Made by a program: the position numbers and the translations under genes | The notes under the pieces: generated by a model | Seen by the model: the letters and a program-made list of their open reading frames with translations, nothing else | What the model was told of the DNA's origin: nothing | Databases searched by the model: none | In this document: piece by piece, positions 5,751 to 10,883 of the stretch | Layout: the number at the start of each line of letters is the position of its first letter | Position numbering within the stretch: position 1 is the first letter of the stretch | Assembly: GCA_020024255.1 (NCBI GenBank) | Contig: JAHHTX010000067.1 | Coordinates: forward strand, 1-10,883 | Source of the DNA: Anaerotignum sp. | GTDB lineage: Bacteria > Bacillota > Clostridia > Lachnospirales > Anaerotignaceae | Length of the DNA: 10,883 nt | Reading direction: 5' to 3'

Positions 5751-6401
5751 ATGAAAGGATATTTTATTTCCATAGAAGGAAGTGATGGCAGCGGCAAATC
5801 TACCCAGATGCGAAATATCACATCATATCTGGAGAAGCAGGGTTTTTCCGTTGTGGTTACAAGAGAGCCGGGTGGTACGCCTGTGGCAGAAAAAATAAGA
5901 GAGCTGATTCTTGACAAGGATAATGCAGCACTGACAGATAGGGCGGAAATGCTTTTGTATGCCGCAAGCCGTGCACAGCACGTTGAGGAAAAAATACTGC
6001 CTGCCCTGAAAGAAGGAAAGGTTGTGCTTAGCGACCGTTTTACGGATTCCGGCATTGCCTATCAAGGCTGGGGCAGAGGCTTAGGAGATGTGGTGGCAGA
6101 AGTCAACCATATTGCCACAAAAGGACTTTCTCCGGATTTGACTGTATTTTTAGATGTGCCGCCACAAACAGGATTATCCCGTAAAAAAACAGAAGAAAAC
6201 CATCGCCTTGACCGCTTGGAAACGGAACAGCTCTCCTTCCATGATCGGGTTTATGCAGGGTATCAGGCATTATGCAAAGCCAATCCCAGACGGATTTATA
6301 GGGTAGATGGTACGCAAAGTCCGGAAACGGTGTTTGCGGAAATAAAAAAAGCATTGGATTGCCTTTTGCAGCAGGAAGAAAAAAGTCAGGATAAAGCATA
6401 A
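5751..6401 (+). CDS. tmk: Thymidylate kinase
   Basis: dTMP kinase, 216 residues, makes dTDP from dTMP with ATP in the cytosol, a required step of dTTP synthesis. The P-loop EGSDGSGKST is at 9-18, followed by TREPGGTPV at 37-45, the YAASRAQHVEEKI helix at 70-82, the DRF motif in LSDRFTDSGIAYQGWGRGL at 93-111, FLDVPP at 133-138, and the basic/acidic LID with RLDRLE at 152-157. ATG 5751 is chosen because the family starts right before FISIEG. The frame is open from 5700, but those 17 codons lack family character. The ribosome binding site is diffuse (AAAAAGGA at 5733-5740, AAAGG at 5743-5747). It is the first gene of the replication/RNA-modification cluster. Confidence 0.96.
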   Translation: MKGYFISIEGSDGSGKSTQMRNITSYLEKQGFSVVVTREPGGTPVAEKIRELILDKDNAALTDRAEMLLYAASRAQHVEEKILPALKEGKVVLSDRFTDSGIAYQGWGRGLGDVVAEVNHIATKGLSPDLTVFLDVPPQTGLSRKKTEENHRLDRLETEQLSFHDRVYAGYQALCKANPRRIYRVDGTQSPETVFAEIKKALDCLLQQEEKSQDKA

Positions 6402-6425
6402 ATGAGATAAGATATAAAATGTAAA

Positions 6426-6447
6426 ACATCAAACACGACATCAAACA
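6426..6447 (+). repeat. 10-base direct repeat in the darA leader
   Basis: ACATCAAACA occurs at 6426-6435 and again at 6438-6447, separated by CG, just before the darA ribosome binding site (6450-6457). The preceding bases TAAAATGTAAAA (6415-6426) also occur before lepB. This is low-complexity spacer DNA with no demonstrated role. Confidence 0.6.
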
Positions 6448-6463
6448 TGAAGGAGGTAATACG

Positions 6464-6790
6464 ATGAAATTGATTATAGCCATTATACAAGATGAAGATG
6501 CATCAGAAGTAATTTCTGCACTCAATGATAAGGAAATACCGGTAACACGTCTTTCCACAAAGGGTGGTTTTCTGCGCAGCGGAAATACAACGCTGATGAC
6601 AGGTGTGGAAGATGACAAAGTAGAACAGGCATTAACAGCCATTGAGGATCATTGTAAAGCACGGACACAGTATGCCACTATGCCTTCTTCCTGTGGAACG
6701 ATGCATGGCTTTATTATGGCACCCATTGAAGTAAGGGTGGGCGGTGCAACAGTATTTGTATTAGATGTGGAACAATTCCATAAATTTTAA
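6464..6790 (+). CDS. darA: Cyclic-di-AMP receptor DarA (PII-like)
   Basis: A 108-residue PII-like protein of the PstA/DarA family (YaaQ in Bacillus subtilis), a trimeric cytosolic receptor for the second messenger c-di-AMP. Family marks are the N-terminal strand KLIIAIIQDEDA, the ligand-loop region PVTRLSTKGGFLRSGNTT at about 26-43, the EDHCKAR segment, and the C-terminal EVRVGGATVFVLDVEQF. A strong AAGGAGGT at 6450-6457 lies 6 bases before the ATG. It sits 62 bases after tmk, the same order as tmk-yaaQ in Bacillus. Its downstream partner is not established in the family, and nothing here suggests one beyond the neighbours. Confidence 0.95.
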   Translation: MKLIIAIIQDEDASEVISALNDKEIPVTRLSTKGGFLRSGNTTLMTGVEDDKVEQALTAIEDHCKARTQYATMPSSCGTMHGFIMAPIEVRVGGATVFVLDVEQFHKF

Positions 6791-6834
6791 GGAAGTATTG
6801 TACTTGCGGTGAGAAAGGAGCAGAAAGGAAAGGA

Positions 6835-7821
6835 ATGTATCGTTTTTCGGACATTTTGGGCAATACACGGCTGACGGCTCATTTGCAGCGTGCCCTCAAA
6901 GAAAACAGAGTTTCTCATGCCTGCCTGATTACAGGGGACAAAGGTATGGGAAAAAAGATGCTTGCCAAAACCCTTGCCATGGCTTTGGAGTGCGAAAGCG
7001 AAGGAGAGAAACCCTGTGGTCATTGCCCAAGCTGCTCCGCCTTTCTTTCGGGCAGCCATCCCGATATTGTTTTTGTCCGTCCGCAAAAGAAGACGTTGGG
7101 CGTTGACGATGTCAGAGAGCAGATTTTGGAGGATATTAAATTAAAGCAATACCGTTATCCATATAAGATATATCTGGTGGAGCAGGCGGATACCATGACG
7201 GCACAGGCACAAAATGCGCTGTTAAAAATATTGGAAGAACCGCCTGCTTACGGTATTTTTTTGCTGCTTGCAGAACAGCCCAATCTGCTTTTGCCTACGG
7301 TACTTTCCCGTGTGGTGGTTTTGCAGATGCAGCCTATACCCACACCGGAAATCAAACAATATTTGAAAGAGAAAAAAATGCTTTCCGATGAGGAGGCAGC
7401 GGTATACAGTGCGTATGCCGGAGGAAGTATCGGACAGGCTCTATCTCTTTTGGAGGATAGTGCTTTTCATAAAATGCGGCAGGATATTTTGGAAAAACTG
7501 GAACGACTGCCCACAACACCCCTTGCAGAAGTTCTGCTTTGGGCGAAAGAATGGGAAATATATAAAAATGATTTTCGTTTTTTGGATATTATGCTTTTGT
7601 GGTATAGAGATGTATTGGCGGCAAAATGTCTGCAAAATCCGGACGTCCTTATGCAAAAGGATAGGGAGGAAACTATTTTTTCCCATAGGCAGAAGGAGGC
7701 GGCAGACATAGCAAAACAGGTAGATGCTATTGTGGCAGCACGCCGCCGTCTTGCACAAAATGCAAATTTCAGGCTGACCATAGAGGTTATGCTTATGCAG
7801 TTAAAAGGAGAAGAAACATGA
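6835..7821 (+). CDS. holB: DNA polymerase III, delta prime subunit
   Basis: A 328-residue clamp-loader subunit that helps load the beta sliding clamp at primed sites. The N-terminal AAA+ domain begins FSDILGN...RVSHACLITGDKGMGKK. The zinc module is Cys53, then Cys61-x2-Cys64-x2-Cys67. HPDI at 75-78, KIYLVEQADTMTAQAQNALLKILEEPP and PTVLSRVVVLQ follow, then a helical C-terminal part. The Walker A-like loop ends in GK-K, not GK-S/T, and the usual SRC reads SRV. Delta prime is commonly not an ATPase, so this is not a defect by itself. Purine-rich GAAAGGAAAGGA lies directly before ATG. The final codon overlaps the ricT start as ATGA. Confidence 0.93.
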   Translation: MYRFSDILGNTRLTAHLQRALKENRVSHACLITGDKGMGKKMLAKTLAMALECESEGEKPCGHCPSCSAFLSGSHPDIVFVRPQKKTLGVDDVREQILEDIKLKQYRYPYKIYLVEQADTMTAQAQNALLKILEEPPAYGIFLLLAEQPNLLLPTVLSRVVVLQMQPIPTPEIKQYLKEKKMLSDEEAAVYSAYAGGSIGQALSLLEDSAFHKMRQDILEKLERLPTTPLAEVLLWAKEWEIYKNDFRFLDIMLLWYRDVLAAKCLQNPDVLMQKDREETIFSHRQKEAADIAKQVDAIVAARRRLAQNANFRLTIEVMLMQLKGEET

Positions 7822-8690
7822 TAGAGGTAGTTGGAGTCCGCTTTAAAAAAGCAGGAAAAATGTATTATTTTGACCCTGACGGTTTGCAGTTTGCACGAGA
7901 TGAATATGCCATTGTGGAAACAGCAAGAGGGATAGAATATGGTGTCGTCATTAAGGGCAATACAATGGTTGAAGAGGAAAAGGTAATACCGCCATTGAAA
8001 AAAGTGCTGCGCAAAGCCACAGAGGAAGACGAGAAAATTGTGGCGCATAACGATAAAAAAGAAGAGGAGGCTTTTCAAATCTGCTTGGAAAAAATTATCC
8101 GCTTAAAATTGGATATGAAATTGGTAGATGTGGAAATGACCTTTGATCGAAACAAGCTGATTTTCTATTTTACTTCCGACGGACGGGTGGATTTTAGAGA
8201 ATTGGTCAAGGAATTGGCAGCAGTATTCCGTATGCGGATTGAACTGCGGCAGATTGGTGTTAGAGATGAAGCCAAAATGTTGAGCGGCATTGGCATCTGT
8301 GGTAGACCCTTGTGCTGTGCCACTTTTTTAGGGGATTTTCAGCCTGTATCCATTAAAATGGCAAAGGAACAGAATCTTTCTTTGAATCCCACAAAAATCA
8401 GCGGCATTTGTGGCAGACTGATGTGCTGCCTGAAATATGAAGAAGACGTTTATGAGGAACTCAACAAAAAACTGCCTTTTGTTGGGGATATGATTTCCAC
8501 ACCTGATGGTGTAGGAGAAATCCTTTCTACCAACGTACTGATGCAGCAGGTAAAGGCAGCAGTGCGGACATCGGAAAACGACCCGCCCACCATTGCTTTT
8601 TACCATGTAGACGAAATCAAGGTATTGAAATCCAAAAAAAGAAGAAAACAAGAGCCTACATTGGAGGGAATGAAACAGTATGAGGACTGA
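7818..8690 (+). CDS. ricT: RicT (PSP1 domain) stage 0 sporulation / RNA-processing protein
   Basis: A 290-residue YaaT/RicT family protein. In Bacillus subtilis, RicT joins RicA and RicF in an iron-sulfur complex that promotes RNase Y-dependent mRNA maturation and affects sporulation and competence. The PSP1 domain spans about 1-215. It includes two Cys-rich blocks, GICGRPLCC (Cys161, 166, 167) and ISGICGRLMCCLKYE (Cys198, 203, 204), the expected cluster-ligand region. The C-terminal tail is Lys/Arg-rich (KSKKRRKQ). The start overlaps the holB stop by ATGA, implying translational coupling, and the last 11 bases overlap trmN6. RicA and RicF are not in the window. Confidence 0.95.
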   Translation: MIEVVGVRFKKAGKMYYFDPDGLQFARDEYAIVETARGIEYGVVIKGNTMVEEEKVIPPLKKVLRKATEEDEKIVAHNDKKEEEAFQICLEKIIRLKLDMKLVDVEMTFDRNKLIFYFTSDGRVDFRELVKELAAVFRMRIELRQIGVRDEAKMLSGIGICGRPLCCATFLGDFQPVSIKMAKEQNLSLNPTKISGICGRLMCCLKYEEDVYEELNKKLPFVGDMISTPDGVGEILSTNVLMQQVKAAVRTSENDPPTIAFYHVDEIKVLKSKKRRKQEPTLEGMKQYED

Positions 8691-9435
8691 TGTGGAAATT
8701 CGGAAAGGGGAGCGTGTGGATGACCTGCACCGTAACGGTTATCACATTATACAAGACCCCAAACGATTCTGCTTTGGCGTAGATGCTGTTATTTTAAGTG
8801 GTTTTACTCGGGTAAAAAAAGGCGAGCATGTCCTTGATTTGGGAACGGGAACGGGCATTATTCCCATTCTTTTGGAGGCAAGGACGAAAGGCAGCCGTTT
8901 TATCGGGTTGGAAATCCAAAAAGAAAGCGTGGAAATGGCAAAACGAAGCGTATTTCTCAACGATATTGCAGAGAAAGTGGAAATCAGAGAAGGAGATATC
9001 AAGGAAGCGGTAAAGTTGTTTGGCGGCTCTTCCTTCGATGTGGTTACGTCCAATCCGCCTTACATGAATGCAGGAGGTGGACTGCAAAATCCTTCTGCAC
9101 CCAAAGCCATTGCCCGTCACGAAATCCTCTGCACTTTGGAAGATGTGGTAAAAACAGCGGCAAATGTGCTTCGTCCAAAGGGGCGGTTTTATCTCATACA
9201 CCGTCCTCAAAGGCTGACGGATATATTGGTGCTTTTGCGGCAGTATGGTTTAGAGCCAAAACGTCTGCGTTTTGTTCATTCTTATGCAGAAAAGGAGCCT
9301 TCTATGGTATTGGTGGAGGCAGTTAGAGGGGGCAATCCAATGGTGAAGGTACAGCCGCCTTTGCTTATCTATGAAACAGCAGGTGTGTATACAAAAGAAA
9401 TTGATGAAATCTACTACGGAGAAGGGCAGGCGTAA
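8680..9435 (+). CDS. trmN6: tRNA1(Val) adenine-37 N6-methyltransferase (TrmN6-like)
   Basis: A 251-residue class I SAM-dependent methyltransferase of the YfiC/TrmN6 family (YabB position in Bacillus). The E. coli family member makes m6A37 in tRNA1(Val). The leader FCFGVDAVILSGF at 30-42 is typical of this group. SAM motif I is VLDLGTGTGI at 51-60, motif II has GLEIQ at 76-80, and the amino-methyltransferase signature SNPPY is at 124-128. GGAGGG at 8663-8668 lies 11 bases before ATG. The 11-base overlap with ricT and the 2-base gap to rsmI show a tightly packed operon. A close relative could modify another RNA adenine, so the exact substrate is inferred from family. Confidence 0.9.
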   Translation: MRTDVEIRKGERVDDLHRNGYHIIQDPKRFCFGVDAVILSGFTRVKKGEHVLDLGTGTGIIPILLEARTKGSRFIGLEIQKESVEMAKRSVFLNDIAEKVEIREGDIKEAVKLFGGSSFDVVTSNPPYMNAGGGLQNPSAPKAIARHEILCTLEDVVKTAANVLRPKGRFYLIHRPQRLTDILVLLRQYGLEPKRLRFVHSYAEKEPSMVLVEAVRGGNPMVKVQPPLLIYETAGVYTKEIDEIYYGEGQA

Positions 9436-9437
9436 AT

Positions 9438-10295
9438 ATGGCAGGAACGTTGTACTTATGTGCAACACCCATTGGCAACTTGGAAGATATCACAGTGAGG
9501 GTGCTGCGTATGTTGAAAGAGGTAGATGTCATAGCGGCAGAGGATACCAGAAATACGCTGAAACTCCTCAATCATTACGATATTAAAACCCCCATGACAA
9601 GCTACCATGAGCATAATAAGGCGGGAAAAGGAGAACATCTGGTGGAACGTCTGCTGAAAGGAGAGAACATCGCCTTGGTCAGCGATGCAGGCATGCCGGG
9701 TATTTCCGACCCCGGTGCAGATTTGGTAAAACTGTGCCATGAAAAGCAAATTCCCGTTACGGTTGCCCCCGGTGCATCAGCATCAGTGGTGGCTCTGGTT
9801 CTATCAGGTATGGACACAAGGCGTTTTGTTTTCGAGGGATTTTTGCCTTATGACAAAAAGGAACGCCGTGCTGTTCTTGCGTCCATGGAGAAAGAGCACC
9901 GCACCATGATTTTCTATGAAGCACCCCACCGCCTTTTGGCTACACTGGAGGAACTTTCTGCTGTGTTTAGCCTGGACAGAGAAGTTGCGACAGTACGGGA
10001 ACTGACAAAGAAATTTGAGGAGGTCAGAAGGGATACTTTTGGGGGACACTTGGCATACTATAAAGAAAATCCGCCAAAGGGAGAGTTTGTATTGGTGGTG
10101 CAGGGATTTTCTCTGGAAGAACAGAGAAAGGTGGAAATAGAAAGCTGGGAAAGTATTTCCATTAGGCAACATATGGAGCATTATCTGCAAAAAGGCATGA
10201 GTGAAAAGGACGCCATGAAGCAGACAGCGAAGGATAGAGGTGTTTCCAAACGGGACATTTATCGTTATCTTCATCAGGACAAAGCAGAAGAATAA
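9438..10295 (+). CDS. rsmI: 16S rRNA 2'-O-methyltransferase RsmI
   Basis: A 285-residue enzyme that methylates the ribose of C1402 in the 16S rRNA decoding centre, with SAM as donor. It carries the tetrapyrrole methylase-type fold. Signatures are LCATPIGNLEDIT at 7-19, AEDTRNT at 34-40, HEHN near 57-60, LVSDAGMPGISDPG at 80-93, APGASA at 110-115, and FVFEGFLP near 130-137. The C-terminal extension contains a helical KDAMKQTAKDRGVSKRDIY segment, the usual RsmI tail. GGAGAAGGG (9418-9426), inside the end of trmN6, serves as ribosome binding site. The same order, trmN6-like then rsmI, is seen in Bacillus apart from a small gene between them there. Confidence 0.95.
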   Translation: MAGTLYLCATPIGNLEDITVRVLRMLKEVDVIAAEDTRNTLKLLNHYDIKTPMTSYHEHNKAGKGEHLVERLLKGENIALVSDAGMPGISDPGADLVKLCHEKQIPVTVAPGASASVVALVLSGMDTRRFVFEGFLPYDKKERRAVLASMEKEHRTMIFYEAPHRLLATLEELSAVFSLDREVATVRELTKKFEEVRRDTFGGHLAYYKENPPKGEFVLVVQGFSLEEQRKVEIESWESISIRQHMEHYLQKGMSEKDAMKQTAKDRGVSKRDIYRYLHQDKAEE

Positions 10296-10356
10296 AATAG
10301 AATAAGCGTGAAAATAAGAATAGAGAATTGAGAATAAAGAACAAGGGGGATGAAGT

Positions 10357-10734
10357 ATGTCCATATGGGAAAGAATTACGGCACTGTCATGGAAGGAAGT
10401 TTTCTTTGCGGCATTGGCAGCTTATGCCATTTGGTTTTTTGTGGACAAGTTGATATTGGTTGCAAAAACGAGAAATAACGGTGCAAAAACCTGGGGACAG
10501 GTAGATATGGAGCAGATTTTGGCACGCTGCCATGAAATGTTTCCCATTGATACAGTATCCTTTGGTGATGCCGAGTTTAAAAGTGGTATGCAAGTGCGTA
10601 TTACCACAGTGAAGAAGAATACTTTTGAAGGTCAACTGATTGGCAAAAACAAAATTGATATGATTTGTGTACTAACCAATAATCAGATTATCGCCCAGCG
10701 TATGGAAAAAATCATACAAATACAGAAAGTATAA
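10357..10734 (+). CDS. Small membrane-anchored protein, unrecognised
   Basis: A 125-residue protein I do not recognise. Residues about 14-36 (EVFFAALAAYAIWFFVDKLILV) form one hydrophobic segment followed by positive charges, so the bulk is likely cytoplasmic. Residues about 48-125 look like a small alpha/beta domain, with MEQILARCHEMFP as an amphipathic helix and then predicted strands VRITTVKKNTFEGQLIG and MICVLTNNQIIA. AGGGGG just before GATGAAGT and ATG 10357 gives a good ribosome binding site. It lies 61 bases after rsmI with no terminator or clear promoter between, so it may be the last gene of the cluster. Coding is supported by frame integrity, ribosome binding site and composition, and the function is unknown. 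Confidence 0.75.
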   Translation: MSIWERITALSWKEVFFAALAAYAIWFFVDKLILVAKTRNNGAKTWGQVDMEQILARCHEMFPIDTVSFGDAEFKSGMQVRITTVKKNTFEGQLIGKNKIDMICVLTNNQIIAQRMEKIIQIQKV

Positions 10735-10745
10735 AAAAATATGGA

Positions 10746-10779
10746 AAGACCGTACAGCCAAGAAAGGCTGTATGGTCTT
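10746..10779 (+). terminator. Stem-loop after the last gene
   Basis: AAGACCGTACAGCC (10746-10759) pairs with GGCTGTATGGTCTT (10766-10779), giving 14 bp with one G-T wobble and a 6-base loop (AAGAAA). It begins 12 bases after the stop codon. The bases after the stem are CAAAC, not a T-run, so factor-independent termination is doubtful. A bidirectional or 3'-end stabilising role is also possible. Confidence 0.55.
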
Positions 10780-10786
10780 CAAACTG

Positions 10787-10881
10787 TCGAAAAGTAGTTT
10801 TTATCTCTTTTCGAAAATGCGGAAGGGGTTGGGAAACGAAGGGTTTCCCAAATGGAATCCGCAGTGGGAATTCACTTCCCA
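10787..10881. repeat. Run of three further inverted repeats at the window end
   Basis: TCGAAAAG (10787-10794) pairs with CTTTTCGA (10807-10814). TTGGGAAAC (10829-10837) pairs with GTTTCCCAA (10843-10851), and this stem sits inside GCGGA (10819-10823) with TCCGC (10858-10862). TGGGAA (10865-10870) pairs with TTCCCA (10876-10881). Together with the stem at 10746 this makes an almost uninterrupted hairpin-rich block without a convincing gene. It may be one end of a dispersed repeat element. Confidence 0.6.
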
Positions 10882-10883
10882 TG

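Noticed and set aside
5740..5754. Four-codon micro-ORF (ATG AAA GGT GCA TGA) overlapping the tmk start
   Set aside because: It may be chance. It is too short for evidence of translation and has no regulatory codon run.
10740..10882. Possible minus-strand reading frame starting near 10882
   Set aside because: It is short, crosses the hairpins, has no visible ribosome binding site within the window and resembles no protein I know. It may be cut off, so it cannot be judged.
1..10883. Mobile element, CRISPR array, toxin-antitoxin or phage-defence operon
   Set aside because: I looked for transposase, integrase and Cas motifs, regularly spaced repeats and paired small genes. None is visible apart from the short spacer repeats listed.

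Overview
The window looks like chromosomal DNA from a low-GC, endospore-forming Clostridia, probably of the Lachnospirales type. The reasons are the strong AAGGAGG ribosome binding sites, a SipL-type spore coat protein with three SPOCS domains and a LysM, a DUF6472 four-cysteine miniprotein, and a Firmicutes-style tmk-darA-holB-ricT-trmN6-rsmI cluster. The genus assignment is inference. Every gene lies on the + strand. I see no insertion sequence, phage gene, integrase or CRISPR array.

Positions 1-1250: the 3' part of a tRNA-Val (anticodon UAC), then a 370-residue DUF4261 protein of unknown function closed by a strong intrinsic terminator.

Positions 1350-2930: a sigma-A promoter drives a purine-class riboswitch, an overlapping terminator and a guanine deaminase gene, closed by another strong terminator. 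The terminator's 5' arm is made of aptamer P3/L3 sequence. The two folds therefore exclude each other, and the expected logic is ligand = ON, which suits an enzyme that disposes of guanine. The aptamer departs from the canonical one in P2 and in J3/1.

Positions 2930-3925: a DUF6472 miniprotein and a type I signal peptidase, probably cotranscribed, followed by a gap with two inverted repeats.

Positions 3905-5650: sipL, encoding a protein of the spore coat basement layer, preceded by a candidate sigma-E (mother-cell) promoter and followed by a strong terminator.

Positions 5660-10880: a compact housekeeping cluster. It holds thymidylate kinase, the c-di-AMP receptor DarA, DNA polymerase III delta prime, RicT, a TrmN6-like tRNA-Val m6A methyltransferase, the 16S rRNA methyltransferase RsmI, and a small unrecognised membrane-anchored protein. 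holB/ricT and ricT/trmN6 overlap, and trmN6/rsmI are 2 bases apart, which implies translational coupling. The window ends in a run of nested inverted repeats without a gene.

No wholly new multi-gene system is evident. The items most worth a second look are the variant purine riboswitch with its ON-type expression platform, the uncharacterised DUF4261 and DUF6472 proteins, the orphan membrane protein, and the hairpin-rich tail.
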